Assembly (NCBI GenBank): GCA_903994635.1
Contig: CAJEXQ010000008.1
Coordinates: 1-64,000 of the forward strand
DNA length: 64,000 nt
DNA from: an uncultured Chlorobiaceae bacterium
GTDB lineage: Bacteria; Bacteroidota; Chlorobiia; Chlorobiales; Chlorobiaceae
Reading direction: 5' to 3'
Positions 1 through 10,240 of the stretch are shown here, one piece after another (positions within the stretch are counted from its first letter, which is position 1; the number at the start of each line of letters is the position of its first letter). The notes beneath the pieces are model-generated. The model was not told where the DNA came from and ran no database searches. It saw nothing but the letters and a program-made list of their open reading frames with translations. A program made the translations under genes and the position numbers.

Positions 1-2
1 TT

Positions 3-254
3 GGAATTCTCGGCGTGGTTGTTGGAAGCCCGATGGGGCATGTGATTTGCCATTTTGTTGACTCTATTCGTTTTGCGGCCACTACAGCAGGGGTGCTCAA
101 AAGCGACAGGATCAACATTATTGAAATGCCGGATGCTCATCTGATTGTTATCGTCTTTGGCATCCTGATTGCCGTGATCTCTTCCTGGAGCCCGGCACGA
201 AAAGCGGCGAACTATGTGCCGGTGAGCATTCTCAGGGGGGAAGTTGGCGCTTAG
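3..254 (+). CDS. ABC transporter permease, C-terminal end (partial)
   Basis: The reading frame is open from the window edge, so only the last ~83 residues are present. They hold a hydrophobic helix ([16 protein letters not shown]) followed by [18 protein letters not shown], the usual ending of MacB/LolC-type permeases of the FtsX superfamily, where the last membrane helix is followed by a short basic tail. Such permeases move lipoproteins, lipids or small molecules from the inner membrane, powered by a separate ATPase. The substrate cannot be told from this piece. The stop codon overlaps the convergent ispF stop within the four bases TTAG. Confidence 0.75.
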   Translation, partial: GILGVVVGSPMGHVICHFVDSIRFAATTAGVLKSDRINIIEMPDAHLIVIVFGILIAVISSWSPARKAANYVPVSILRGEVGA

Positions 255-724
255 ATTTTGCGAATAATGCAGACGGCATGTGCGGCAGCACCCTCTTCGC
301 GTCCGATATAGCCAAGTTTTTCGTTGGTTGTTGCCTTGACCGAGACCGCTCCGATTTCAAGCCCGAGACAGCGTGCAATGTTTGTACGCATCCCGGTGAT
401 GTAATTCGCTATTTTTGGCGCTTCAAGAAGCAGCATTGCATCAATATTTATTGTCTGATAGCCGCTTTTTTCAAGCAGTTTTCCTACCTGCTTGAGCAGA
501 ATCATGCTGTCAATATCCTTGTACTCCATGCTTGTATTCGGAAAGTGCAAACCAATGTCACCCAGGGCAGCAGCACCGAGAAGGGCATCACTGATGGCAT
601 GAAGCAGGACGTCGGCATCGCTGTGGCCATCAAGTCCGTCGTGGCCGGGAATATGAACGCCCCCGATCACAAGTTTCCGGCCCTCTGCAAAAGGGTGTAC
701 ATCGATACCAATTCCAATACGCAT
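251..724 (-). CDS. ispF: 2-C-methyl-D-erythritol 2,4-cyclodiphosphate synthase
   Basis: IspF makes the cyclic diphosphate intermediate of the MEP pathway to isoprenoids (quinones, carotenoids and the bacteriochlorophyll tails of phototrophs). The 157-residue length is normal. The metal ligands Asp8, His10 and His42 sit in GIDVHPF and [16 protein letters not shown]; the HSDAD and [15 protein letters not shown] signatures are also present, the latter lining the CDP-binding site. The start [10 protein letters not shown] is the standard family N-terminus. It is monocistronic-looking, convergent with the permease gene on its 3' side and 112 bases downstream of pyrD, in the same direction. Confidence 0.96.
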   Translation of the reverse strand: MRIGIGIDVHPFAEGRKLVIGGVHIPGHDGLDGHSDADVLLHAISDALLGAAALGDIGLHFPNTSMEYKDIDSMILLKQVGKLLEKSGYQTINIDAMLLLEAPKIANYITGMRTNIARCLGLEIGAVSVKATTNEKLGYIGREEGAAAHAVCIIRKI

Positions 725-836
725 AAGTAAGAGAGGTTAAATGGTTATAAGCGGAGGGTTCAAAGATAGAATAAATTGTGAATATTTTTCAGGCAAGAAA
801 ATATCTCTCAAACAAGAGTGTCTGTGGGCGACAGGG

Positions 837-1781
837 TTAGCCGGTGATCAGACTCCCACAGTATTCCCTGAGGGGCATCGCGCCGGGAGCCGAGAAGTAT
901 TCTTCAATGGCAGTGGCCACCTTTTCGCCAATGTCGGGATAGACAAAGTTCATGGTACCGATTTGCACAGCCTTTGCTCCGGCAAGAAGGAACTCCATTG
1001 CATCCTCGAATCCAGCAATGCCTCCCATACCGACAATCGGGATTTTTACAGCGCCGTAAACTTCCCACACTTTGGCAAGGGCAATCGGCTTGATTGCCGG
1101 ACCCGAAAGTCCTCCGGTAATGTTTTGTAACAGCGGTCTGCGGGTTTTATGGTTTATTGCCATACCAACGACGGTGTTGATGAGAGAGAGAGAGTCGGCG
1201 CCAGCCTCTTCGGCAGCAAGGGCGATTGAACTGATGGAGGTGACGTTGGGCGTCAGCTTGATCATAAGATGCCGGGCAGTAATTTTGCGTAGCTCCGAAA
1301 CAATTTCAAAGGTAGCCTCCCGGTTGACACCCATAATCATGCACTCCCCTTTGACGTTGGGGCAGGAGAGGTTGATTTCATAGCCGTTGAGTCCCTCAAC
1401 ACCATCAAGCCTCGAAACAACTTCGCAATAGTCATCAATAGATCGCCCGGCAATATTGACAATGACGGCGGTGCCGAGTGTGCGAAGAAATGGTACTTTT
1501 TCTGCAATGAACCGTTCTATCCCTACATTGGCCAGCCCGATCGCATTGATCATTCCTGAAGGGGTTTCAGCGATGCGCTGTGCGGGGTTGCCGACTCTTG
1601 GCTCAAGAGATATTGCTTTGGTTACAAGGCCACCGATTTTGGAAAGATCACAAAGTTGGCTGAGTTCTTCCCCGTATGAGACGGTTCCTGATGCAAGGAG
1701 TACCGGCGATTGTAGTTCAAGTCCTCGACCAAGCGATACCGCCGCGAAGGGTGCTGCGCTAGATGTTCGGTGTTGGCTCAT
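837..1781 (-). CDS. pyrD: Dihydroorotate dehydrogenase, class 1B catalytic subunit
   Basis: This enzyme oxidises dihydroorotate to orotate in pyrimidine synthesis, using FMN. At 314 residues it has class 1 size. INLSCPNVKGE carries the catalytic Cys typical of class 1 enzymes (class 2 uses Ser). Other family motifs are NAIGLANVG near residue 77, GLSGPAIKPIAL and the phosphate-binding IVGMGGI. Class 1B enzymes work with a PyrK iron-sulfur/FAD subunit; no pyrK is in this window. It lies downstream of glgP in the same direction, 79 bases apart, with an inverted repeat between. The carB half at 5.5-7.4 kb is another gene of the pathway but is not in the same operon. Confidence 0.94.
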   Translation of the reverse strand: MSQHRTSSAAPFAAVSLGRGLELQSPVLLASGTVSYGEELSQLCDLSKIGGLVTKAISLEPRVGNPAQRIAETPSGMINAIGLANVGIERFIAEKVPFLRTLGTAVIVNIAGRSIDDYCEVVSRLDGVEGLNGYEINLSCPNVKGECMIMGVNREATFEIVSELRKITARHLMIKLTPNVTSISSIALAAEEAGADSLSLINTVVGMAINHKTRRPLLQNITGGLSGPAIKPIALAKVWEVYGAVKIPIVGMGGIAGFEDAMEFLLAGAKAVQIGTMNFVYPDIGEKVATAIEEYFSAPGAMPLREYCGSLITG

Positions 1782-1813
1782 GTTGGTGTGGTTGAGAAGG
1801 ATGGAGGCAACTC

Positions 1814-1847
1814 TTTTCCTGACTCAGCAATTGCCAGGTCAGGAAAA
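1814..1847. repeat. Inverted repeat between glgP and pyrD
   Basis: Perfect 10-base arms TTTTCCTGAC (1814-1823) and GTCAGGAAAA (1838-1847) with a 14-base loop. It lies in the 79-base gap between glgP and pyrD. In the direction of transcription (minus) it is not followed by a T run, so it is not a textbook terminator; it could be an RNA stem that separates or processes the two messages. Confidence 0.45.
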
Positions 1848-1860
1848 AGTGCGTGGAGCT

Positions 1861-3999
1861 CTATTTTCTGTTCAAATAGTATTTGGTTGCATACTCTTTG
1901 ACCATGCGGTGCGTGTTGTATTCCGGCGCTATTGTGGCAATGGCATTTCTGATTTTTTTAATCCATTTTACCGGAATATCCAGATCGTTGCGTTCGTAGA
2001 ATGACGGGATAATCATTGTTTCCAGAGTAGTGTACATTTTTTCTGCATCGAAGCTGTCCTGTTCATCATGGTGATCAAAACATTCGCCGTTGCCGATAGA
2101 AAATCCGTTTTCGCCGTTATAGGCTTCAGGCCACCAGCCATCAAGGACGCTGAAGTTCAGTCCGCCGTGGAGCACGGTTTTTTCGCCTGATGTACCGCTG
2201 GCCTCCATTGGTCTTACCGGTGTGTTCAGCCAGATATCAACGCCCGAAACCATGCGCTTTGCTATGCCAAGGTTATAGTTTTCAAGGAAAATAACCTTTC
2301 CGCTGAACTGTGGCCGGCGAGAGTGCTGAACGATTTGGCGGATATAATCTTTTCCTGCATCGTCGTGCGGATGCGCTTTTCCTGCAAAAACAATTTGCAG
2401 TGGCCTTGTCGCGTGGTTGATAATTCGGTCGAGGCGGTCAAGGTCTCTGAAGATGAGTGGCGCACGCTTGTAGGTAGCGAAACGTCTTGCAAATCCTATG
2501 GTCAACACATCAGGAGAGAAGGTGTTCTTTGTTGACCTAAGGGTTTCGTAGTCGTTGTAGTACGAATTAATATGCTGGTGAAAAAGCTGGTTCGCCAGAT
2601 AGCGGTCGATGAAGTCGATAAAACTACGTTTTGAGCTGTATCGTAACGACCAGAGTTCAGCATCAGTGACTTTGGCAAGAACGGCTTCCGCAGCCTCGCG
2701 CGAAAGAGACATATCATCAATGTTGTTGGTATATTTTCTCCAGAAGCTGTCGGTATAGCCGCAGGTCCAACTGGTTGCATGTATTCCGTTGGTGATATGG
2801 CCAATCGGAACTTCATCGACAGTTTTTTCCGGATAGAGGTGTTGCCACATGGCGCGTGAGACCTCTCCGTGGAGTTTTGAAACGCCGTTTGCTGAGCGGG
2901 ACAGATTAAGCGCAAGTACCGTCATGGTGAAAAGACCGTAGATATTATTCGTATCATCAGATCCGAAGCGCATCAGATCATCAAAGTTCATGCCGCTTGT
3001 GGAAAGGTACTTGTCGAAGGTGTAGTGCATCATCTCTCTTGTGAAGCGGTCATGGCCGGCAGGCACAGGAGTGTGGGTGGTGAAAACGCAGCGGGAGCGA
3101 ACCTTTTCAGCAGCCTCATTTTGTTGAGTGCCTTTGGCAAGCTCCATGGCAAGCAGTTCGAGGGTGAGAAATGCTGAGTGGCCTTCGTTCATGTGATAGA
3201 CCGCAGGCTTTACGCCGAGCTTGTCAAGAAGTTTTACGCCGCCGATACCAAGGAGAATCTCTTGGTTGATGCGCATATTCTGGTCGCCTCCATAGACCCG
3301 GCAACAGATATCACGATAGTGAGCTTCATTTGCAGGAATGTTGGTGTCGAGCAGGTAGAGTGTTGCCCGGCCTACCCTGAGGCGCCATGCCTGTGCAAAA
3401 ACTTCACTTTGTGCTATATTCACCGAAATAATCAAATCCTTGCCATCAGCGCCGGTCACTTTTTCTATCGGGAGGCTTTCGGAGTGTTGCAAGGGGTAGT
3501 CTTCCATCTGCCATCCATCGTGATTGAGGTACTGGCGGAAATAGCCCTCTTTGTAAAACAGTGTGATGCCTATAAAGTTTATGCCAAGATCACTTGCTGA
3601 TTTCAGATGGTCTCCGGCGAGAACTCCGAGACCTCCGGAATAAATTCTTACACTTTCATGAATACCGAACTCTGCACTAAAATAGGCTACGGGATTTTTG
3701 ACAAGTTCGGGTGCATTTTTTGCAGCCCAGGTCCCCTTGTTGTTGAGGTAAGCGGTGAAACGGTCATAGACACTGTCTATCTTTTCACCGTATTCGCACT
3801 GACATCGTGCTACAAGTTCAGCGTCAGATATATGCTGCAGCAGTCCTACCGGGTTATGATTATTTCTTTGCCAGAGGAGAGGGGAGAGATCTTCAAAAAT
3901 CTCCTTTGCTTCTGTATCCCATGACCACCAGAGATTTCTTGAAAGTTCTTTGAGCGCAGATATTTTTTTTTGCATAGTGGATCTGTATAATGATTGCAT
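1861..3999 (-). CDS. glgP: Alpha-glucan (glycogen) phosphorylase
   Basis: Phosphorylase releases glucose-1-phosphate from glycogen, the storage polymer of green sulfur bacteria. The 712-residue protein belongs to the shorter bacterial/archaeal alpha-glucan phosphorylase group. Visible signatures include AYFSAEFGIHESVRIYSGG, FTTHTPVPAGHDRF (residues ~310), GFARRFATYKRAPL and the pyridoxal-phosphate region EASGTSGEK near residue 605, whose Lys should carry the cofactor, followed by NFSVLDGWWPEAY. An alternative start lies eight codons in (ATG at 3975, MQKKISALKEL), closer to the usual family start. The gene is divergent from the metallophosphoesterase gene. Confidence 0.93.
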   Translation of the reverse strand: MQSLYRSTMQKKISALKELSRNLWWSWDTEAKEIFEDLSPLLWQRNNHNPVGLLQHISDAELVARCQCEYGEKIDSVYDRFTAYLNNKGTWAAKNAPELVKNPVAYFSAEFGIHESVRIYSGGLGVLAGDHLKSASDLGINFIGITLFYKEGYFRQYLNHDGWQMEDYPLQHSESLPIEKVTGADGKDLIISVNIAQSEVFAQAWRLRVGRATLYLLDTNIPANEAHYRDICCRVYGGDQNMRINQEILLGIGGVKLLDKLGVKPAVYHMNEGHSAFLTLELLAMELAKGTQQNEAAEKVRSRCVFTTHTPVPAGHDRFTREMMHYTFDKYLSTSGMNFDDLMRFGSDDTNNIYGLFTMTVLALNLSRSANGVSKLHGEVSRAMWQHLYPEKTVDEVPIGHITNGIHATSWTCGYTDSFWRKYTNNIDDMSLSREAAEAVLAKVTDAELWSLRYSSKRSFIDFIDRYLANQLFHQHINSYYNDYETLRSTKNTFSPDVLTIGFARRFATYKRAPLIFRDLDRLDRIINHATRPLQIVFAGKAHPHDDAGKDYIRQIVQHSRRPQFSGKVIFLENYNLGIAKRMVSGVDIWLNTPVRPMEASGTSGEKTVLHGGLNFSVLDGWWPEAYNGENGFSIGNGECFDHHDEQDSFDAEKMYTTLETMIIPSFYERNDLDIPVKWIKKIRNAIATIAPEYNTHRMVKEYATKYYLNRK

Positions 4000-4136
4000 T
4001 GTTGACGAACCTCGAACATGAAAGGTTATATCCTATAGCATCAGGTTTTTGCAGCCAGTTAATGCCCGTCCTGTGCAATAAAATAGTGCTAAATGTACGG
4101 TTTTAGATTTAAATAACCGCAACTCTTATAAAATTG

Positions 4137-5006
4137 ATGACACGGGGTATGAAAATAGCGCATATATCGGATCTTCATCTTTCCGGTAGACAGGATCGCC
4201 GCCAGCTTGGTGATCTTGATCGTCTGCTTGATCATTTTAATAAAGCAGGGTTTGATCATCTTGTTATTTCAGGTGATTTGAGCAACAATGCTGACGCGGG
4301 AGATTGGCAGATTGTCAGAGAAAAACTGGAGAGCCACGCTCTCTACCATTGGGACAAGACCACAGTTATTGCCGGAAATCATGATTTGATCAATCTTGAA
4401 GAGGAGATGCGCTTCTATAATGCGCTGAACCCTCTCTTATTAATCAGGAAAAAAGCTTTTGACCGCAAGCTGAGAGAGTTTTGCTGCTTTTTTCAGAAAT
4501 TGATAACCGGAGAGGATGGTGGCGATAATGGGTTTCCCTTTATCAAGATCATCAACTATCCCTCCGTGCAGATCGCTTTTGCAGCGATCAACACGGTTTA
4601 TCCATGGTATCCTGCTGAAAATCCCCTTGGTGCCAGGGGATCGATTACTTCCGGGCAGTTGCGTGCACTAAGCCAAAAGGCAGTTCTTGCCTCTTTGAGA
4701 GAGAGTTTTGTTATCGGGCTCTGCCATCATGCCTATCGGGTCTATGACACCAATTCTCTTATCGATCAGGCTTTTGACTGGACAATGGAGTTGAAAAATC
4801 GACAGGAGGTTCTTGGACTTATGAAGGGTATGCACGCAAGGCTGGTACTGCACGGCCATTTTCACCGTTTTCAGTCTTACGCCGTTGATGGAATAACCTT
4901 TGTCAATGGGGGAAGTTTTCGCCATGCCCCGCAACGTTACAGCGAAATAGTTATTAACGGGGAGGTGCCGGGGAGCTTCGAACAGAAGTTTGTCATGCTT
5001 CCCTGA
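4137..5006 (+). CDS. Calcineurin-like metallophosphoesterase
   Basis: All blocks of the binuclear metallophosphoesterase fold are visible in order: ISDLHLS (residues ~8-14), VISGDLSNN, AGNHD, CHHA and GHFHR. This predicts metal-dependent hydrolysis of a phosphoester, close in pattern to the 3',5'-cAMP phosphodiesterase (CpdA/Icc)-like group, but the substrate cannot be read from sequence. No signal peptide, so cytosolic. The true start may be ATG 4149 (MKIAHISDLH), which matches the family better than ATG 4137. It converges with the ferritin-like gene, 8 bases between stops. Confidence 0.85.
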   Translation: MTRGMKIAHISDLHLSGRQDRRQLGDLDRLLDHFNKAGFDHLVISGDLSNNADAGDWQIVREKLESHALYHWDKTTVIAGNHDLINLEEEMRFYNALNPLLLIRKKAFDRKLREFCCFFQKLITGEDGGDNGFPFIKIINYPSVQIAFAAINTVYPWYPAENPLGARGSITSGQLRALSQKAVLASLRESFVIGLCHHAYRVYDTNSLIDQAFDWTMELKNRQEVLGLMKGMHARLVLHGHFHRFQSYAVDGITFVNGGSFRHAPQRYSEIVINGEVPGSFEQKFVMLP

Positions 5007-5014
5007 ATGTTCAT

Positions 5015-5485
5015 CTATTCAATCAGGTTATTCTGCATATATTGCATGATTCTTGCCGCATGGTCGCGGTCTTCCTGGTTCAGTTGCTTAAAAATAGTAG
5101 CCGAATAGGAGTTGGTGGGACTGTCGAGAAATTGCTGAAAATGGGACTCTCCTGCAGCCATTTCGAGAGCGTATGCGGTCTGGAATGCCTCGGCCCTGGA
5201 GGGTGTCGTAGCGGTATAAGCAACAATCAGCCCGGTAATCTTTATATTCGTATCAATAAGTGATTGCAGATCCTTGGCCAGAAGATTCTCTGGAAAGAAC
5301 TCCTTCTGCTGTGGTTGCTTTTTCTCTTGTTGAAGCAGGGAGGCGTGACCTTGCTCCTCCATTGCCAGCTCCCACCAGAACTCCTCATCTTCGGCAAAAG
5401 AGTCATTCAAGACGGTGTAGAGCTTTGCAAGGTTCAGTTCCAGTTTTATTGACTCGTCAAGATGGTTCTGGAGTTTTTCAGGCAT
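5015..5485 (-). CDS. Ferritin-like (rubrerythrin-type) diiron protein
   Basis: This 156-residue protein is predicted to be all helical with the ligand pattern of a ferritin-like four-helix bundle: a Glu in the first helix (KLELNLAKLY), ELAMEEQGHASL with an ExxH pair near residue 44, LEMAAGESHF, and QEDRDHAARI with a final His near residue 143. That set would bind two irons. It lacks the C-terminal rubredoxin domain of full rubrerythrins. A role in peroxide or iron handling is plausible for an anaerobe but is inferred only. It lies 17 bases downstream of carB in the same direction. Confidence 0.7.
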   Translation of the reverse strand: MPEKLQNHLDESIKLELNLAKLYTVLNDSFAEDEEFWWELAMEEQGHASLLQQEKKQPQQKEFFPENLLAKDLQSLIDTNIKITGLIVAYTATTPSRAEAFQTAYALEMAAGESHFQQFLDSPTNSYSATIFKQLNQEDRDHAARIMQYMQNNLIE

Positions 5486-5502
5486 GATCAGGTATTGTTG
5501 AA

Positions 5503-7359
5503 TTATTTATTGCGATAGGAGGCGTATTCCTGAAGACTTTTAACGCCGAACTCCTGGTGGCGGATACAGTCAATAGCCTGTACCGAAGCCTCTGCAGCTT
5601 CGATGGTGGTTACAAACGGAACATTGTTCAGCACCGATGCAGCACCGATAGCCTCTTCGTCGTGGAGCGCTTTTTCGCCCCTCGGGGTGTTGATCACAAA
5701 GTCTATTTTGCCGTGTTTGATAATATCAAAGATGTTGGGATGCCCCTCTTCTCCCACCTTGAAGACCTTCTTGCACTCAATACCGTTTTCTGTCAGAAAG
5801 TGGTGGGTGCCCGCAGTGGCGACCAGATCGAAGTCCATGCGGAAGAGTGCCTTTGCGATGGCGATAATGCGGTGATTTTTGTCGAGGTCGTTAACGCTGA
5901 TGAATACGGCTCCTGAGAGGGGGAGCTGCATGTTTGCTGCCTGGTAGGCTTTGGCAAAAGCCTCAGGAAACCCGTCGGCAAGGCTCATCGCTTCACCGGT
6001 AGAGCGCATTTCAGGGCCAAGGTAGACGCCTGATTTGGCAAATTTGGAGAATGGGAAGACCGGTTCCTTGATGGCCAGGTGTTTCATGCCTAGCTCGTCG
6101 CAATCTTTCAGCTCATACTCTTTGCGAAGGTCGCTGAGTTTTTCGCCAAGCATGACGCGGGTAGCAATTTTAACGACCGGAATGGCCGTTGCCTTGCCGA
6201 CAAAAGGAACGGTTCGACTTGCTCTTGGATTGACCTCAATCACATAGACGCTCTCATTCTGGACGGCATACTGAATGTTCATCAGCCCCACAACCTTCAG
6301 GTTTTCAGCGAGGGTTCGGGTATAGGCCTTCATCTTGGCAATTGCCTTCGGACTGATGTTGTGGTATGGGAGAATGGATGTGGAATCGCCGCTGTGTATG
6401 CCTGCGGCCTCAACATGCTGCATGATGCCGCTTATGACGCAGTCTGTTCTGTCGGCAATGGCATCAATGTCGAATTCAACGGCAGTTTCAAGAAAGCGGT
6501 CGACAAGGAGTGGATATTTTTCAGAAAAAAAGAGCGCCTGGTCAACATACTCTTTGAGAGAGTCATCATTGTAGACAATTTTCATGGCCCGTCCACCAAG
6601 AACGTAACTTGGCCTGACCAGTGCCGGGTAGCCAATTCTTTTGGTAATCTCTTTGGCCTCTTCAAAGCTTATGGCAGTTCCGTATTCGGGATGGGGGATA
6701 TCAAGCTGTTCAAGCAGCGCTCCGAATTTTTTGCGGTCTTCGGCCAGGTCAATCCCTTTTGATGAGGTGCCGAGAATGGTTACCCCTGCATCATGCAGTT
6801 TGGTCGAGAGCTTCAGTGGTGTCTGGCCTCCAAAACTGACAATAACACCGAGCGGCTTTTCGTGCTCTATGATTCGGATGGTGTCTTCAAAGGTAAGTGG
6901 CTCAAAATAGAGTTTGTCAGCAATATCGTAGTCTGTCGAAACGGTTTCGGGATTACAGTTCACCATAATGGTTTCATAGCCAGCCTCCCTGAGGGCGAAA
7001 ACCGCCTGGACGCAACAGTAATCAAACTCAATGCCCTGGCCGATACGGTTTGGTCCTCCGCCAAGTATGATGACTTTTTTCCGGTCAGAGGAGATTGATT
7101 CGTTTTCTTCCTCGTAGGTAGAGTAATGATAGGGCGTTTTCGCATCAAACTCTGCGGCACAGGTGTCGACCGTTTTAAAGACGGATTCAACGCCGTAGTG
7201 TTTTCTCAGCGCCCGTATGCAGGGCTCTGTGGTATTGAAAATATTGGCAAGCTGAAAATCTGAAAACCCGCTCTGCTTGGCTTGCAACAGCCGATCAGCA
7301 GGGAACTTTCGTGAAAGGTCAATAACCTCCTCTGTCAGGCCGGAAGTTTGAATGGTCAT
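5503..7359 (-). CDS. carB: Carbamoyl-phosphate synthase large subunit, C-terminal half (split CarB)
   Basis: The complete CarB is about 1,070 residues; this 618-residue protein covers only its second half. In order: the helical oligomerisation domain (residues ~1-80), the second ATP-grasp domain that phosphorylates carbamate (VIILGGGPNRIGQGIEFDYC at ~95, VMVNCNPETVSTDYD-like block, VIEVNPRASRTVPFV at ~370), and the C-terminal MGS-like allosteric domain (~480-618, HGKIDFVINTPRG). The start MTIQTSGL is clean and the preceding 236 bases hold no coding for the first half, so the gene is genuinely split, as I recall for other Chlorobi, Aquifex and some archaea. The partner half and carA are outside the window. 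Confidence 0.93.
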   Translation of the reverse strand: MTIQTSGLTEEVIDLSRKFPADRLLQAKQSGFSDFQLANIFNTTEPCIRALRKHYGVESVFKTVDTCAAEFDAKTPYHYSTYEEENESISSDRKKVIILGGGPNRIGQGIEFDYCCVQAVFALREAGYETIMVNCNPETVSTDYDIADKLYFEPLTFEDTIRIIEHEKPLGVIVSFGGQTPLKLSTKLHDAGVTILGTSSKGIDLAEDRKKFGALLEQLDIPHPEYGTAISFEEAKEITKRIGYPALVRPSYVLGGRAMKIVYNDDSLKEYVDQALFFSEKYPLLVDRFLETAVEFDIDAIADRTDCVISGIMQHVEAAGIHSGDSTSILPYHNISPKAIAKMKAYTRTLAENLKVVGLMNIQYAVQNESVYVIEVNPRASRTVPFVGKATAIPVVKIATRVMLGEKLSDLRKEYELKDCDELGMKHLAIKEPVFPFSKFAKSGVYLGPEMRSTGEAMSLADGFPEAFAKAYQAANMQLPLSGAVFISVNDLDKNHRIIAIAKALFRMDFDLVATAGTHHFLTENGIECKKVFKVGEEGHPNIFDIIKHGKIDFVINTPRGEKALHDEEAIGAASVLNNVPFVTTIEAAEASVQAIDCIRHQEFGVKSLQEYASYRNK

Positions 7360-7595
7360 GCAATCTCGATAGGTTTAGGAAGCTTCAGAATAGAGCTGAT
7401 GTAAACGAAGGTAACGATTCACCCTCTGATAAAAAAACCGGTTCATTATAACAAAAATGCCCATCTTTCTCAAAGCTGCCGTTTGACTGTTGCCAGTAGC
7501 TCTTTTTTTGCTCTCTGAAAATAGGTAAGGATTTTTTTACATTGTATCTCTCTTTCATGTACTATCTGGTTTGTAAAAAGGTGTAATCAACATGT

Positions 7596-8855
7596 ATGCA
7601 TAAAAAGATTTTTGACTCTATCGACGAGGCTCTTGAAGATATCCGGCAAGGGAAGCTTGTTATTGTGATTGATGACGAGGATCGAGAAGATGAGGGCGAT
7701 TTTATCGGCGCCGCAGACCGGGCTACAACAGAGATGATTAATTTTATCACGCGGGAGGCGAGAGGTCTTCTTTGTGTGGCGGTGACGATGGAGAGAGCCA
7801 AAGAGCTTCAGCTTGATCCTATGGTACAGAGGAATACCTCCCAGCATGAGACCAACTTCACGGTTTCTGTTGATGCGATTGCCGAGGGGGTAACCACCGG
7901 GATCTCTGTCTATGACCGCACGACGACCATCAAGATGCTTGGCGACCTTTCATCCAGGGCGGACGATTTTTCTCGTCCCGGCCATATTTTTCCGCTCAGG
8001 GCTATGGATGGCGGCGTGCTCAGGCGTGTAGGGCATACGGAAGCTGCTGTTGATCTTGCCCGGCTTGCTGGATGTACTCCTGTCGGGCTGCTCTGCGAAA
8101 TACTCAATGATGATGGGAGTATGGCTCGACTTCCTGAACTGATCAAGCTCAAGGCTAAATTTGGCCTGAAGCTCATTACTATCAAGGCGCTTGTCGCCTA
8201 CCAGATGAAGCGCAACAAGCTTGTGCAACGGGCAGTCGAATCAAGACTGCCCACGGCTTATGGTGAGTTCAGGCTTATTGCTTACGAATCATTCACCGAC
8301 CAGCATAACCATCTTGCTATTGTAAAAGGTGATGTGACCACAGATGATCCTGTGCTTGTCAGGGTTCACTCGCAGTGCGCCACTGGCGATACTTTTGCTT
8401 CTCTGCGTTGCGATTGCGGCAATCAGCTTGCCTCAGCTCTCACCATGATAGAGAAGGAAGGACGCGGTGTGCTTATCTATCTCATGCAGGAGGGGCGTGG
8501 CATCGGCCTGATCAATAAACTTAAAGCCTATAACCTTCAGGATGAGGGGTTCGATACGGTCGAGGCCAATGAAAAGCTCGGTTTCAAGGCCGATCTTCGC
8601 GACTACGGTATTGGTGCCCAGATTCTCAAGGATCTTGGAGTAAAGAAAATGAGGCTATTAACCAACAATCCGAAGAAAGTGGTCGGACTCGAGGGGTATG
8701 GGCTGGAAATTGTTGAGAGGATGTCGCTCGAAATTGCCCCCAATCCGATGAACAAGGACTATCTCAATACAAAACGCGACAAACTTGGCCATATCATCGG
8801 CTGCTCATGCGTCACCAAAAACCATTCCACTGAAAAGACAACTTTAAACCCGTAA
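7596..8855 (+). CDS. ribBA: Bifunctional DHBP synthase / GTP cyclohydrolase II
   Basis: This fusion supplies both branches at the start of riboflavin synthesis. Residues 1-~205 are RibB ([50 protein letters not shown]). Residues ~210-400 are RibA with the zinc ligands in [19 protein letters not shown] and the GTP-binding [14 protein letters not shown]. The 419-residue length is standard. An ATG four bases upstream runs into a stop, so ATG 7596 is the start. No FMN riboswitch consensus is visible in the 236-base gap upstream. It is divergent from carB and followed by glyA after 29 bases. Confidence 0.96.
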   Translation: MHKKIFDSIDEALEDIRQGKLVIVIDDEDREDEGDFIGAADRATTEMINFITREARGLLCVAVTMERAKELQLDPMVQRNTSQHETNFTVSVDAIAEGVTTGISVYDRTTTIKMLGDLSSRADDFSRPGHIFPLRAMDGGVLRRVGHTEAAVDLARLAGCTPVGLLCEILNDDGSMARLPELIKLKAKFGLKLITIKALVAYQMKRNKLVQRAVESRLPTAYGEFRLIAYESFTDQHNHLAIVKGDVTTDDPVLVRVHSQCATGDTFASLRCDCGNQLASALTMIEKEGRGVLIYLMQEGRGIGLINKLKAYNLQDEGFDTVEANEKLGFKADLRDYGIGAQILKDLGVKKMRLLTNNPKKVVGLEGYGLEIVERMSLEIAPNPMNKDYLNTKRDKLGHIIGCSCVTKNHSTEKTTLNP

Positions 8856-8884
8856 ACTTCCGTCAGGAAAAGGACTGAAACACG

Positions 8885-10201
8885 ATGGATACAGATATTC
8901 TTCAGAGGCAGGATAAAGAGCTCTTTGAGGCTATTGCCAACGAGACGAGACGCCAGACTGAAACACTTGAGCTTATTGCGTCAGAAAACTTCACCAGCCG
9001 TGCGGTGATGCAGGCTTGCGGCTCGGTGTTGACCAATAAATATGCAGAGGGCTATCCCGGCAAGCGATACTATGGCGGTTGCGAATTTGTGGATGTGGCT
9101 GAAAATCTTGCCAGGGATCGGGCTAAAAAGCTTTTCAGTTGCGACTATGTCAATGTGCAGCCACACTCCGGTTCAAGCGCAAACATGGCTGTTCTGTTTT
9201 CAGTTCTAAAGCCCGGTGACCGGATTATGGGCCTTGATCTCTCTCATGGAGGGCATCTGACTCATGGCAGCTCAGTCAACTTTTCGGGTCAGATGTTCGA
9301 CGCTCACTCTTACGGTGTTGATCGCGAGACCGGCTGCATTGACATGAACAGGGTTGAGGAGCTTGCCCTGCAGGTACGTCCGAAACTGATTATCTGCGGT
9401 GCCAGTGCCTATTCGCAGGGTTTTGATGTCAAGGCTTTCAGGGCAATTGCCGACAAGGTTGGAGCATTTTTGATGGCCGATATCGCTCATCCTGCCGGGC
9501 TTATTGCTGCCGGTTTTCTTGGAGACCCAATACCACATTGCCATTTTGTTACTACTACAACCCACAAGACTCTTCGCGGTCCAAGGGGCGGGATGATTAT
9601 GATGGGACGTGATTTCGAGAACCCCATGGGGATTACCATCAAAACCAAAACCGGTTCACGGCTGAAAATGATGTCTGAGGTGATGGATGCAGAAGTGATG
9701 CCGGGTATTCAGGGTGGCCCGCTGATGCACATTATTGCTGGAAAAGCAGTCGCTTTCGGAGAGGCACTTCAGCCCGAATTCAGGGAGTATGCTGCCCAGG
9801 TTATTAAAAACGCCGCGGTGATGGCTGAAAAGTTTCAGGATCTCGGCTACAATATTGTCAGCGGTGGAACCAAAAACCACCTCATGTTGCTTGACCTTCG
9901 CAACAAGGCTATCACCGGAAAAGTTGCAGAAAATCTTTTGCATGATGCTGGTATTACCGTCAACAAGAATATGGTGCCGTTTGACGACAAGTCACCCTTT
10001 GTTACCAGCGGCATTCGCATTGGTACTCCAGCAATGACAACAAGGGGAATGAAAGAGGCGGAGAGCTCGTTGATTGCTGAACTGATTGACAGGGTTATCT
10101 CTTCTGCTGAAAAACCTGATATCAAGGAGGTTTGTCATTCGGTCAGAGAGGAGATCAAGGAACTCTGTCTGCAGAATGCTATTGAGGGATATACAGTCTG
10201 A
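8885..10201 (+). CDS. glyA: Serine hydroxymethyltransferase
   Basis: GlyA interconverts serine and glycine while charging tetrahydrofolate with a one-carbon unit, using pyridoxal phosphate. The cofactor Lys is K228 in [15 protein letters not shown], the diagnostic block of the family. [30 protein letters not shown] and [13 protein letters not shown] are also canonical. At 438 residues it is full length. It follows ribBA closely and may share its transcript; a GC-rich hairpin lies just after the stop, before convergent dnaG. Confidence 0.97.
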   Translation: MDTDILQRQDKELFEAIANETRRQTETLELIASENFTSRAVMQACGSVLTNKYAEGYPGKRYYGGCEFVDVAENLARDRAKKLFSCDYVNVQPHSGSSANMAVLFSVLKPGDRIMGLDLSHGGHLTHGSSVNFSGQMFDAHSYGVDRETGCIDMNRVEELALQVRPKLIICGASAYSQGFDVKAFRAIADKVGAFLMADIAHPAGLIAAGFLGDPIPHCHFVTTTTHKTLRGPRGGMIMMGRDFENPMGITIKTKTGSRLKMMSEVMDAEVMPGIQGGPLMHIIAGKAVAFGEALQPEFREYAAQVIKNAAVMAEKFQDLGYNIVSGGTKNHLMLLDLRNKAITGKVAENLLHDAGITVNKNMVPFDDKSPFVTSGIRIGTPAMTTRGMKEAESSLIAELIDRVISSAEKPDIKEVCHSVREEIKELCLQNAIEGYTV

Positions 10202-10215
10202 ATGTTGTTTTACAG

Positions 10216-10240
10216 GCTTCCCTGCTTCGTGCAGGGGGGC
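10216..10240. terminator. Hairpin between convergent glyA and dnaG
   Basis: GCTTCCCTGC (10216-10225) pairs with GCAGGGGGGC (10231-10240) around a TTCGT loop; six pairs are GC and two are GU. It occupies the 38-base gap between two convergent genes, the place expected for a shared terminator, although no long T run follows on either strand. Confidence 0.5.

Noticed and set aside
7360..7595. FMN riboswitch upstream of ribBA
   Set aside because: The conserved riboswitch blocks are not present in the divergent gap.
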